NCBI GenBank assembly: GCA_008017255.1
Contig: SSHD01000095.1
Coordinates: 1 to 9,414 of the forward strand
Direction: 5' to 3'
From: Acinetobacter sp.
GTDB lineage: Bacteria; Pseudomonadota; Gammaproteobacteria; Pseudomonadales; Moraxellaceae
Length of the DNA: 9,414 bases
Positions within the stretch are counted from its first letter, which is position 1. Each line of letters starts with the position of its first letter. Shown here piece after piece: positions 1-7,666 of this stretch. The translations under genes and the position numbers were made by a program. A model generated the notes under the pieces. The model did not search any database. It worked only from the letters and a program-made list of their open reading frames with translations, and was not told the DNA's origin.

Positions 1-2
1 AC

Positions 3-158
3 ATGATGTGGGCAATATTTCTAGTATTTCTAATTATAGTCACTTTTTTATGTATGGCGACCGATCCACAGTTGCGTGCACCGGCTGCGGTAAAATCGGC
101 ATGGGCGAAACATCGCAGCGTGAAAAAGGCTTTGGCGAAGCACAAAGCCATTCGCTAA
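3..158 (+). CDS. Small hypothetical membrane protein, possibly cut by the window edge
   Basis: I do not recognise this gene. The reading frame opens with two consecutive ATG codons (3 and 6) and runs 51 codons to TAA at 156-158. Residues 2-18 are strongly hydrophobic (WAIFLVFLIIVTFLCM), which suggests one membrane span or an uncleaved signal anchor. The tail, from about residue 25, is basic and Ala/Lys/His-rich (AWAKHRSVKKALAKHKAIR), so an inside-positive single-pass protein is plausible. No ribosome binding site can be judged because only two bases precede the first ATG; the true start may lie outside the window. It converges on nadC with 18 bp between the two stop codons and no visible hairpin terminator there. 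The clean hydrophobic-then-basic design favours a real gene over a chance ORF, but no family is assigned. Confidence 0.5.
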   Translation: MMWAIFLVFLIIVTFLCMATDPQLRAPAAVKSAWAKHRSVKKALAKHKAIR

Positions 159-176
159 GACCGATTTTGCAAAGTA

Positions 177-1021
<845 letters not shown>

Positions 1022-1060
1022 ACTCTGTCCAGTAATTTCTGACCCAAAAACGTGTGGCTT

Positions 1061-1089
1061 ATATTAGCATCGTCCTTGCAAAAAATAAG
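1061..1089 (-). promoter_or_regulatory. Candidate nadC promoter
   Basis: Read on the minus strand there is a CTTATT -35-like hexamer (1089-1084), a 17-bp spacer and TAATAT (1066-1061). The -10 is preceded by TGC, an extended -10 motif. It lies 40 bp upstream of the nadC ATG in the 143-bp divergent nadC/ampD intergenic region. The -35 match is poor, so this is a pattern-based suggestion only. I did not find a convincing plus-strand promoter for ampD in the same gap. Confidence 0.3.
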
Positions 1090-1164
1090 TATTTGATCTC
1101 GATTATTGATGATAAAGCATGTCAGAATGGCGAAAATATTCATAAATATTCGATTCGAGTCCGC

Positions 1165-1743
1165 ATGTCACAGCCTAAATTTACCCAAGTACAAGCAGGC
1201 AGATTAGAGGGCGCAACGCACATTGCCTCGCCCAATTTCAATGCTCGCCCTGTAGATGCTCAAATTGAACTGATTGTGATTCATAACATCAGTTTGCCTC
1301 CGTCGCAGTTTGGCGGTGGTTATATTCAACAATTTTTCCAAAATCAGCTCGATTGCTCGCTGCATCCGTATTTTCAAACCATTCAAGGCATGCAGGTGTC
1401 GGCACATTTGCTCATTTTGCGTAGCGGCGAAGTGATTCAATTTGTCAATTTTAAGGATCGTTCATGGCATGCGGGGCGTTCTAGCTATTTGGCGCAGCCC
1501 GAATGTAATGATTATTCGATTGGTATAGAACTCGAGGGTAGTGATGATCTACCCTTTGAAACCGAACAATATCAGTCACTTGTGGCAGTCATTCAGTTAT
1601 TACGGCAGGCCTATCCTAAAATTCAAAATCATATTGCGGGGCATTCCGACATTGCGCCAAAACGCAAAACCGATCCGGGTCCGTGTTTCGATTGGCCATT
1701 ATTGCGGCAGTTATTGTCGGAAAAAACTGCATCGAATGAATGA
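1165..1743 (+). CDS. ampD: 1,6-anhydro-N-acetylmuramyl-L-alanine amidase AmpD
   Basis: AmpD is a cytoplasmic zinc amidase that cuts the bond between 1,6-anhydro-MurNAc and L-alanine in imported muropeptides during peptidoglycan recycling. In many gammaproteobacteria its loss raises the muropeptide signal that induces AmpC beta-lactamase. The 192-residue protein is an amidase_2 domain. Zinc ligands are visible as H40 (VIHNIS), H160 (AGHSDIAP) and D170 (KRKTDPG), with E122 (IGIELEG) and K168 as catalytic residues. Every one is offset by +6 from the Citrobacter AmpD numbering (H34, H154, D164, E116, K162), which supports full length and correct start. The frame is open back to ATG 1054, but the family begins at about MSQPKF, so ATG 1165 is preferred. 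murJ follows on the same strand 70 bp after the stop, with no clear terminator between them. Confidence 0.95.
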   Translation: MSQPKFTQVQAGRLEGATHIASPNFNARPVDAQIELIVIHNISLPPSQFGGGYIQQFFQNQLDCSLHPYFQTIQGMQVSAHLLILRSGEVIQFVNFKDRSWHAGRSSYLAQPECNDYSIGIELEGSDDLPFETEQYQSLVAVIQLLRQAYPKIQNHIAGHSDIAPKRKTDPGPCFDWPLLRQLLSEKTASNE

Positions 1744-1753
1744 TTTTACAACG

Positions 1754-1769
1754 AAATTCAATTGAATTT
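1754..1769. repeat. 16-bp perfect A/T-rich palindrome between ampD and murJ
   Basis: AAATTCAATTGAATTT reads the same on both strands and sits 10 bp after the ampD stop. It has no GC stem and only a short T run (1767-1770), so it is a poor intrinsic terminator. A -10-like TACAAT at 1774-1779 follows directly, without a good -35 at the right distance. The palindrome could be an operator for a murJ promoter or simply A/T-rich chance; nothing here decides between them. Confidence 0.3.
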
Positions 1770-1813
1770 TCATTACAATAACGCATCTTAAAAATAAGCC
1801 GTAGGTGAGTGTG

Positions 1814-3355
1814 ATGGCATTGTGGCGATCGACTGTAATTGTCAGTGCAATGACAATGTTATCGCGCGTGTTGGGTTTAGTGCGCGATATCGTGCTGCTC
1901 AATGTATTTGGTGCAGGCAAAGATTTCGATACCTTTGTGGTGGCGTTTCGGATTCCTAATTTTTTTCGGCGCTTATTTGCCGAGGGGGCATTTTCGCAAG
2001 CCTTTATTCCAGTTTTAACCGAATATAAAACCAGTCGCACCCATGCCGAAGTACAGATTTTAATTAGTCGGGTGTTTGGTTGTTTATTTAGCGCCATGAC
2101 CCTACTGACCTTTGTGGCGATGGTCGCCGCGCCAGCAATTATTTATCTCTATGCACCAGGTTTCCACAGCGACACGGCAAAGTTTGATTTGGCGGTGGAT
2201 ATGTTCCGTCTGACCATTCCGTATTTGTTGTTCATGTCACTCACCGCCTTTGCCAGTAGCATTTTGAATAGTTATGGTTCATTTGCCTCACCTGCATTTT
2301 CACCCGTGTTGTTGAATGTTGCCATGATTGCAGGGGCGTGGTGGCTCACGCCGTATATGGCTGAACCGATTATGGCTTTGGGCTGGGCAGTGGTGATTGC
2401 TGGGGTGTTACAACTGGCGATTCAAATTCCAGAACTATGGAAGAAAAAACTGCTGATTCCACCGAAAATCGATTTTAAACACGAAGGTGTAGAGCGTATT
2501 TTAAAGTTGATGCTGCCTGCTTTATTTGGCGTGTCGGTGACGCAGATTAACTTATTGTTGAATACGATTTGGGCATCGTTCATGCAAGATGGTTCGGTGT
2601 CTTGGTTATACAGCGCCGAGCGCATGACCGAATTGCCTTTGGGTTTGATTGGCGTGGCGATTGGTACGGTAATACTCCCTTCGCTGTCGGCACGCCATGC
2701 GGAGCAAGATCAGGCTAAATTTAAGGGCATGATTGATTGGGCCGCGAAGATTATTATGTTAGTCGGTATCCCCGCAAGTATTGCGTTATTTATGCTGTCG
2801 ACCCCGATTATTCAAGCATTGTTCCAGCGAGGTGAGTTCACCTTAGAAGATACTCAAATGACTGCATTGGCGTTGCAATGTATGAGTGCAGGGGTCATTT
2901 CCTTTATGCTAATTAAGGTGTTTGCACCGGGCTTTTATGCGCAGCAAGACACCAAAACCCCAGTTCGTGTTGGACTGATGGCAGTCGCTGCCAATGCGAT
3001 TTTAAACGTGGTATTTATTGGTTTCTTTAAGCTGATTGATTGGCAGGCAGAACATATGGCATTGGCATTGGCGTCTTCAGGGTCGGCTTTGGTCAATGCG
3101 GGTATGCTGTATTTCTATTTGCATCAACGTCATATTTACCGTTTTGGCGCGCACTGGAAAAAACTGGCTTTGCAATTCGGCTTTGCCAATCTCACCATGA
3201 TTGTTGCACTTTGGTATGCGCTGACGTGGTATCAAGGTGATATTTCGCAGTGGCTACGTATTGCAGAAGTACTTGGGTTGTGTGTGTTGGGTGTCGTTGC
3301 TTATGTGCTTGGCTTGTATGTAACAGGCTTTCGCCCAAGACACATCAGACATTAA
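1814..3355 (+). CDS. murJ: Lipid II flippase MurJ (MviN family)
   Basis: MurJ is an essential inner-membrane flippase of the MOP superfamily that moves lipid II (undecaprenyl-PP-MurNAc-pentapeptide-GlcNAc) to the periplasmic face for peptidoglycan synthesis. The 513-residue protein is hydrophobic throughout, with many predicted spans consistent with the family's 14, and is close to the 511 residues of E. coli MurJ. Functionally required charged residues of the E. coli protein fall at the same numbers here: R18 and R24 (SRVLGLVRD), D39, R52 (IPNFFRR) and R270 (SAER). This fixes the start at ATG 1814, not the in-frame GTG at 1805. An AGGT Shine-Dalgarno (1803-1806) lies 7 bp before that ATG. 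Other family motifs are FAEGAFSQAFIPV (55-67) and the TELPLGLIGVAIGTVILP stretch just after R270. It is followed immediately by a strong terminator. murJ next to the FKBP genes marks the edge of Acinetobacter capsule loci. Confidence 0.97.
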   Translation: MALWRSTVIVSAMTMLSRVLGLVRDIVLLNVFGAGKDFDTFVVAFRIPNFFRRLFAEGAFSQAFIPVLTEYKTSRTHAEVQILISRVFGCLFSAMTLLTFVAMVAAPAIIYLYAPGFHSDTAKFDLAVDMFRLTIPYLLFMSLTAFASSILNSYGSFASPAFSPVLLNVAMIAGAWWLTPYMAEPIMALGWAVVIAGVLQLAIQIPELWKKKLLIPPKIDFKHEGVERILKLMLPALFGVSVTQINLLLNTIWASFMQDGSVSWLYSAERMTELPLGLIGVAIGTVILPSLSARHAEQDQAKFKGMIDWAAKIIMLVGIPASIALFMLSTPIIQALFQRGEFTLEDTQMTALALQCMSAGVISFMLIKVFAPGFYAQQDTKTPVRVGLMAVAANAILNVVFIGFFKLIDWQAEHMALALASSGSALVNAGMLYFYLHQRHIYRFGAHWKKLALQFGFANLTMIVALWYALTWYQGDISQWLRIAEVLGLCVLGVVAYVLGLYVTGFRPRHIRH

Positions 3356-3373
3356 TTTACCGCACATGTAGAC

Positions 3374-3407
3374 AAATAACCCTCCAAACGGAGGGTTATT
3401 TTTATTT
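3374..3407 (+). terminator. Rho-independent terminator of murJ, probably shared with fklB
   Basis: A perfect 12-bp stem (AAATAACCCTCC / GGAGGGTTATTT, 3374-3385 with 3390-3401) closes on an AAAC loop. The T-rich tail TTATTT follows on the plus strand, 18 bp after the murJ stop. The right arm abuts the fklB stop codon (3402-3404), so in the minus direction the same hairpin lies directly after fklB. There the T run is mostly within the stem, so termination of fklB by it is likely but weaker. Confidence 0.9.
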
Positions 3408-4085
3408 CACTTCTAATAATTCAATATCAAAAATTAACGTGCTATTCGGACCAATGCTGTCACCAGCACCGACTTGACCGTAGGCCAAATGTGCAGGAAT
3501 AAAGAAGCGACTTTTACCGCCTTCTTGCATGGTTTGCACACCTTCCGTCCAACCAGCAATCACTTGGTTGAGCTTAAATTCTAAGGGATGATTGCGTGCA
3601 ATAGAGCTATCAAATACCGTACCATCCAGCAAACGCCCCTCATAATTGACTTTCACGGTCGAGGTTGCTTTCGGTGATTTACCTTTACCAGCGTGTAGCA
3701 CTTGGTATTGCAGCCCAGACGGCGTGCTAATTACACCGGCTTTTTTGCTGTTTTCCGCTAAAAAGCTTTTGCCTGCTTGCTGATTGATTTCGGCTAGTTT
3801 TTGAAATTCAACGAGTTGTTTGGCTTCTAGGCTTTTCTTGTATTGATTCAGCACATTCGCCATCGCTTCATCGCTTAAACTTGCAGGTTTAACCTGAATC
3901 GAGTCTTTTAAACCCTGCACAAAGCTGTCGAGGTCTAAGTCTTTTAGGGTGTCGGCACTGCCTTTGCCCATTAAATAACCGTAGCTATAGCCCAACTGAT
4001 TTTGGGTTGGACTTTTTACTGTCACAGGCGCTGCCTGCGCCGTTCCGATGGCAGCAGCAATTAATATCAAACTGATTTTTTTCAT
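3402..4085 (-). CDS. fklB: FKBP-type peptidyl-prolyl cis-trans isomerase, exported (FklB-like)
   Basis: This enzyme catalyses cis-trans isomerisation of X-Pro bonds and probably acts as a periplasmic folding helper. The 227-residue protein starts with a signal peptide, MKKISLILIAAAIGTAQA|AP, with a good AxA cleavage site after residue 18. A helical FKBP N-terminal dimerisation region (about 28-115) follows, then a C-terminal FKBP domain (about 122-227). Active-site residues matching human FKBP12 are present: Y148 (VNYEG), F158-D159 (GTVFDSS), V175-I176, W179 (GWTEG), Y202 (AYGQ) and F219 (LIFDIELLEV). The frame is open to 4112, but ATG 4085 is chosen because it begins the signal peptide and has GGATAA upstream. 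It lies 44 bp after fkpA and is a clear paralogue of it. A terminator-like hairpin separates the two. The symbol follows Acinetobacter K-locus usage; the fklB/fkpA distinction is by position rather than by any diagnostic residue. Confidence 0.9.
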   Translation of the reverse strand: MKKISLILIAAAIGTAQAAPVTVKSPTQNQLGYSYGYLMGKGSADTLKDLDLDSFVQGLKDSIQVKPASLSDEAMANVLNQYKKSLEAKQLVEFQKLAEINQQAGKSFLAENSKKAGVISTPSGLQYQVLHAGKGKSPKATSTVKVNYEGRLLDGTVFDSSIARNHPLEFKLNQVIAGWTEGVQTMQEGGKSRFFIPAHLAYGQVGAGDSIGPNSTLIFDIELLEVK

Positions 4086-4095
4086 TATTTTATCC

Positions 4096-4121
4096 AAAAT
4101 AAAGGAGAGCACTGCTCTCCT
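4096..4121 (-). terminator. Terminator-like hairpin between fkpA and fklB
   Basis: On the minus strand, 8 bp after the fkpA stop, AGGAGAGC-AGT-GCTCTCCT forms a perfect 8-bp stem with a 3-base loop (4121-4103). It is followed by TTTATTTT (4103-4096). This has the form of an intrinsic terminator, but the fklB Shine-Dalgarno starts directly after the T run. The hairpin may attenuate read-through into fklB or protect the fkpA mRNA 3' end. Confidence 0.7.
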
Positions 4122-4129
4122 GATACAAT

Positions 4130-4858
4130 TTATTTTACCGCAATGAGTTCTACATCAAAAATCAAGGTACTATTTGGAGGAATAGACCCCGGTACGCCTT
4201 GTGCACCATAGCCGAGCTGCGCTGGAATATATAGCGTGGCTTTGCTGCCTTCTTTCATCAGCTGTAAACCTTCGGTCCAACCTGGAATGACTTGATTTAG
4301 TGGGAACTCGATTGGCTCATTACGTTCATACGAACTGTCAAACACGGTACCATCGGTCAATTGACCTTTGTAATGTACTTTGACAATAGATGCCGCCGTT
4401 GGTTGCTTGCCTGTACCTTCAGTAATGATTTTATATTGTAAGCCTGAAGCGGTAGTTTTCACCCCAGCTTGTTTAGCATTTTCAGTTAAAAAACCATCGT
4501 TGCTAGTAGCAGTGGGTTGGCTGCTATTCGGTTGCTGCTGAGTGGTGTTGAGCTGCTGTTTTTGTAATTCTTTTTGGAATTCAATATAAGCCGCTTGTAA
4601 CTCTTCTTCTGTATAGGCCGCAGGTTTTTGCGCATGTCCGTCACGAAAACCCGTAATAAACGCTGCAGTTTCTAATTCGGCAGGGGTTTGTCTGGCAACT
4701 TCATAACCTAAGGCATAGCTGATTTTGGCAACTGGCGCAGCGTTTTTGTCGGCTTTAGAACCAAACTCAGTGGTGGGATGTTGCATGGCATAGTAAACAG
4801 GCACAAGCGCAGCACCGCCTAAAATGGCTGCGGTAACAAGAGGTAAAGCTTTACTCAT
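4130..4858 (-). CDS. fkpA: FKBP-type peptidyl-prolyl cis-trans isomerase, membrane-anchored or exported (FkpA)
   Basis: FkpA-type proteins are periplasmic prolyl isomerases and chaperones. The 242-residue protein opens with a hydrophobic stretch (residues 4-24, [20 protein letters not shown]). It has no obvious signal peptidase I or lipobox site, so it may stay anchored in the inner membrane. Residues 44-100 are the helical dimerisation domain ([33 protein letters not shown]). Residues 101-121 form a Q/N/S/T-rich flexible linker, and the FKBP domain covers about 134-242. Catalytic-pocket residues are Y163 (VHYKG), F173-D174, V190-I191, W194 (GWTEG), Y217 (LGYG) and F235. ATG 4858 is preferred over upstream ATG 4897 because the signal begins there and GGAC lies 6 bp before it. 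The gene sits downstream of wzc but is separated from it by a strong terminator, so it is probably its own unit with fklB. fkpA is the usual left-border gene of Acinetobacter K loci. Confidence 0.92.
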   Translation of the reverse strand: MSKALPLVTAAILGGAALVPVYYAMQHPTTEFGSKADKNAAPVAKISYALGYEVARQTPAELETAAFITGFRDGHAQKPAAYTEEELQAAYIEFQKELQKQQLNTTQQQPNSSQPTATSNDGFLTENAKQAGVKTTASGLQYKIITEGTGKQPTAASIVKVHYKGQLTDGTVFDSSYERNEPIEFPLNQVIPGWTEGLQLMKEGSKATLYIPAQLGYGAQGVPGSIPPNSTLIFDVELIAVK

Positions 4859-4956
4859 GAGATGTCCAACAGTGAGATTTTCATAAAAAATATGCAACCG
4901 ATCTTAGCATGTCTAAGCCTGAGCATAGAATCATTTCGGCGCAAAAATGTATGGAT

Positions 4957-4986
4957 TTTATAAAATTGTGCTGTGTAACACAGCAA
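4957..4986 (-). promoter_or_regulatory. Candidate fkpA promoter with overlapping 17-bp palindrome
   Basis: The palindrome TGCTGTGT-A-ACACAGCA (4969-4985) is perfect on both sides of a single central base and lies beside the wzc terminator. On the minus strand TTGCTG (4986-4981), an 18-bp spacer and TATAAA (4962-4957) make a modest sigma-70-like promoter whose -35 and spacer are covered by the palindrome, as an operator would be. The alternative is a second, weaker terminator hairpin followed by CAATTTTAT. fkpA starts about 100 bp downstream. Confidence 0.35.
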
Positions 4987-5012
4987 AAAGCCAGATCAAC
5001 TGATCTGGCTTT
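4984..5012 (-). terminator. Rho-independent terminator after wzc
   Basis: An 11-bp stem (AAAGCCAGATC / GATCTGGCTTT) with a 4-base loop lies 22 bp past the wzc stop on the minus strand, and extra T residues after the right arm complete a T5 run. This ends the wza-wzb-wzc transcript and implies that fkpA has its own promoter. Confidence 0.88.
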
Positions 5013-5034
5013 AGCACAGGCTTCCTAAAGAAGA

Positions 5035-7215
5035 TTAATCTTCTTTATGTGAGCTATAAGCATAGGAATAGTTATAGGCATAACCACCTGCGGCTGTGCG
5101 CTGAATATCGTTGAGGATAAAGCCGTTGACTTTCACGCCTGCTTGCTCAAAACGACTTAAACTGAGTTCAAGCTCTTTGATATGTGACTTGGCATGACGA
5201 GCAATGAGTAAATTCACCCCGACATATTGCGAAATAATAATACCATCGGTCACGGCAAGCACAGGCGGGGTATCAATAATAATATGGTCATATTGTGGGC
5301 TTAGTTGTTCAAGCAACAACTTAAACTGTTCTGAGCTGAGTAGTTCCGATGGATTACTTGGGCTTTTACCGCGAGTAATGACATCTAAACCAGAGACATC
5401 GGTTGTATTTAACACTTGGCTTAAATCGACCTGTTGACTTAAAAATTCCGACAGTCCTGGCTTAATCTCTAAATTAAAGTATTTATGCATATAACCGCGG
5501 CGCATGTCGGCATCAATCAGCAACACGCGTTTATTACTTTGCGCAAAAATAGTGGCCAGGTTGGTTGAAATAAATGATTTACCGACCTCAGGTGCTGGAC
5601 CTGCAATCATAATGATATTGTTTTTGGCATTTGAAAGTGCAAAATGAATCGCCGTGCGAATGCTTCTTAGGCTTTCGACTGCAATATCATCATTATGCTT
5701 CACCGCTAAAATAGGAATAGTTTTCTTCTTTTTCAGGATACTTATGCGGGTTTCTTGAATCGGCGAACGTGGCACAGTGGCATATACCGGTAAATCAAAT
5801 TCACGTTCAATTTCAGTCGAATCTTTAATGCCTGAATGTAACATTTTACGCATTAAGGCGATCAGTGCGCCTAAGAAGCCACCCAAGAAAATCGCCAAAA
5901 TCAAAATCAGTAATTTTTTCGGTTTAATGGGCTCTACGGGCTCAATTGCGGTATCGACAATACGCACATTGCCAATTTCGCCTGCTTGGGCAATACGTAA
6001 TTGTTGGTAGTTATTTAATAAGCCAGTATACAACTGAGTTTTGACTTCAACTTCACGATACAGTTGTAGATGTAGACGTTGTAATTCAGGCAGCTGTTTT
6101 AGTGTGTTATTCAGTTCGCCAATTTGTTGATTTAATGCCGTAATTTGGGCATTAATTACACGCATGGCAGGGTGTTCGGCAGTGTATTTGGCCGCCAAGT
6201 CTGCTTGCTGCTGTTGCAGTTCGATTTTTTTGGTTTCTAAGCTAATGCTTTGGGTCAGATATAATTCAGACTCTTTAGTCACATCTATCGTGTTGTATTG
6301 ATGGCGGAATTTGTTGAATTCACGTTCGGCAACATCCAGTTGTTTTTTCAATTCGGGTAATTGTTCATCCAAAAACTTTAGAGTTTGCTTAGATTCTGCA
6401 GTACGGCGTTCAATATTTTGTGCGCTATAAGCCGACAAAATGGTATTCAGCACTTTGGTAATATGTTGTTTGTCGTGCCCTTGATAGCTCAGCCCTAAAA
6501 TACCGGTCATTTTGCCTTTTTCTGCAACTGAATAATTGGTACTGAGGGCTTTTACTGCAGCAGGTAACGATTTTTTCTGAATAATATAATCAGTTTGCAA
6601 TTGATCCTGAGAATAAATCGCAACTTTCCAAAGACCTTCAGCATTGGAGAATTGCGTCGGCTGATTCAATAGCCCAGAGAACAGCACTTGTTTGGTTGCT
6701 AGGTCAGTGAGCTGAAATTGTTGTTTTTGAAAACTTAAAGCTAAATTTTTATCCAAATAAGCCGTTGGAATATCAAACAGTCGGATATCAAAACTTTTTC
6801 GACCATCGCGAAACAATACCGATTTAGCGCTGTATTCAGTACGATAGTCTGGTTTATGAATTAAACGATTGCTAAAACTGTCTTCTGCGCTGGCAATATT
6901 AAGATCGAGATGCAAGGCTTGGATGACCGAACCTAAGATTAAACGTGATTTTAAAATTTCAATTTCAGATTGAGCTGGTGATTTTTGATCAATCATACTG
7001 GACAGATCGCCCAATAGCGCGGCAGATGCGCCTTTACTGTCTTCTACCTGAACCAAGGCATCGACTGCATAGGTATCGAGTGTGGTACGTAAATAGAGTA
7101 AAGCACACACTACACTTAAAATAATGCACAAGGCGATGTGTTTCCATTGTGCAATGAGAGCAAAGAACAGCTCTTTTAGATCGATGGTATCTTCAGTATT
7201 GGTATTTTGGCTCAT
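5035..7215 (-). CDS. wzc: Capsule co-polymerase / BY-family tyrosine autokinase Wzc
   Basis: Wzc is an inner-membrane oligomeric tyrosine kinase that controls capsule polymer length and export with Wza, through cycles of C-terminal tyrosine phosphorylation reversed by Wzb. The 726-residue protein has the full architecture: TM1 (about 26-43), a periplasmic Wzz-type domain with long coiled-coil stretches (about 270-410), a proline motif (PVEPIKPKK, 426-434) and TM2 (about 434-456). The cytoplasmic EX2RX2R oligomer motif is E514, R517, R520. Walker A is GPAPEVGKS (539-547, K546), Walker A' is LLIDADMR (565-572) and Walker B is IIIDTP (645-650). The tail carries five alternating tyrosines, Y712, Y714, Y716, Y718 and Y720. 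ATG 7215 (MSQNTN) fits family length and leaves 17 bp after wzb; an in-frame ATG at 7263 would overlap wzb. Its SD is weak. No lesion is seen, so it appears intact although wza upstream is not. Confidence 0.97.
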   Translation of the reverse strand: MSQNTNTEDTIDLKELFFALIAQWKHIALCIILSVVCALLYLRTTLDTYAVDALVQVEDSKGASAALLGDLSSMIDQKSPAQSEIEILKSRLILGSVIQALHLDLNIASAEDSFSNRLIHKPDYRTEYSAKSVLFRDGRKSFDIRLFDIPTAYLDKNLALSFQKQQFQLTDLATKQVLFSGLLNQPTQFSNAEGLWKVAIYSQDQLQTDYIIQKKSLPAAVKALSTNYSVAEKGKMTGILGLSYQGHDKQHITKVLNTILSAYSAQNIERRTAESKQTLKFLDEQLPELKKQLDVAEREFNKFRHQYNTIDVTKESELYLTQSISLETKKIELQQQQADLAAKYTAEHPAMRVINAQITALNQQIGELNNTLKQLPELQRLHLQLYREVEVKTQLYTGLLNNYQQLRIAQAGEIGNVRIVDTAIEPVEPIKPKKLLILILAIFLGGFLGALIALMRKMLHSGIKDSTEIEREFDLPVYATVPRSPIQETRISILKKKKTIPILAVKHNDDIAVESLRSIRTAIHFALSNAKNNIIMIAGPAPEVGKSFISTNLATIFAQSNKRVLLIDADMRRGYMHKYFNLEIKPGLSEFLSQQVDLSQVLNTTDVSGLDVITRGKSPSNPSELLSSEQFKLLLEQLSPQYDHIIIDTPPVLAVTDGIIISQYVGVNLLIARHAKSHIKELELSLSRFEQAGVKVNGFILNDIQRTAAGGYAYNYSYAYSSHKED

Positions 7216-7232
7216 AATCTTAAATCTAAAAG

Positions 7233-7661
7233 TTAAATATGGTTGTTCCAATCCGCCGTGCATTGTTGAATCAGCAGACAGGTTTCATCAAAAAAAGTTT
7301 GGTCGTGTTGGTAAGGGTCCGGCACATTTTTTTGCTGCCAGTGTCCTAAACGGAACACCTTACCTTTGGCAAAAGGCCAAGTTTGCTCAATATGTTTTTG
7401 TTGGTTATTGCTCATGACCAAGACCAAGTCGGCTTTTTTGAGATGCTCGGCATTGAGTTTTTGTGCAATATGCGGGCTCATATCAATATTTAAGCGCTGC
7501 ATACACAGTTGCGCTTTGGCATCGGCAGCATGACCGACCATGCCGGAAATACCCGCAGATTCAATGCTGATATTGGGATGTTGTTGTTTTAACAAATATT
7601 CTGCCATTGGACTACGGCAAATATTTCCCACACACACCACTAAGATATTTTTGATATGCAT
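7233..7661 (-). CDS. wzb: Low-molecular-weight protein-tyrosine phosphatase Wzb
   Basis: Wzb is the cytoplasmic phosphatase that removes phosphate from the Wzc tyrosine tail, which keeps Wzc cycling and capsule assembly running. The 142-residue protein is of normal family length. It carries the signature P-loop CVGNICRS at the N-terminus (nucleophile C10, R16, C-x5-R) and the general-acid DP motif at D115 (VPDPYQHD). Only 5 bp separate its ATG from the wza stop, and 17 bp separate its stop from the wzc start, so the three genes are one transcript. The Shine-Dalgarno is weak and lies inside the end of wza, which suggests translational coupling. No anomaly is seen. Confidence 0.96.
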   Translation of the reverse strand: MHIKNILVVCVGNICRSPMAEYLLKQQHPNISIESAGISGMVGHAADAKAQLCMQRLNIDMSPHIAQKLNAEHLKKADLVLVMSNNQQKHIEQTWPFAKGKVFRLGHWQQKNVPDPYQHDQTFFDETCLLIQQCTADWNNHI

Positions 7662-7666
7662 AGAGA

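Noticed and set aside
1054..1164. 37 extra in-frame codons before AmpD, starting at ATG 1054.
   Set aside because: AmpD active-site residues are offset by only +6 from the reference when ATG 1165 is used; the extension has no family match and would overlap the nadC promoter region.
1805..1813. GTG 1805 as the murJ start.
   Set aside because: ATG 1814 aligns R18, R24, D39, R52 and R270 exactly with E. coli MurJ and has AGGT at proper spacing; GTG 1805 overlaps that ribosome binding site.
5204..6010. Plus-strand ORFs of 77 codons inside wzc.
   Set aside because: They are antisense shadows of a fully conserved kinase gene, with low-complexity, non-family translations.
7216..7263. N-terminal extension of Wzc from ATG 7263 (MHGGLEQPYL).
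   Set aside because: It would overlap the end of wzb, and Wzc family length and its N-terminal acidic stretch fit ATG 7215.
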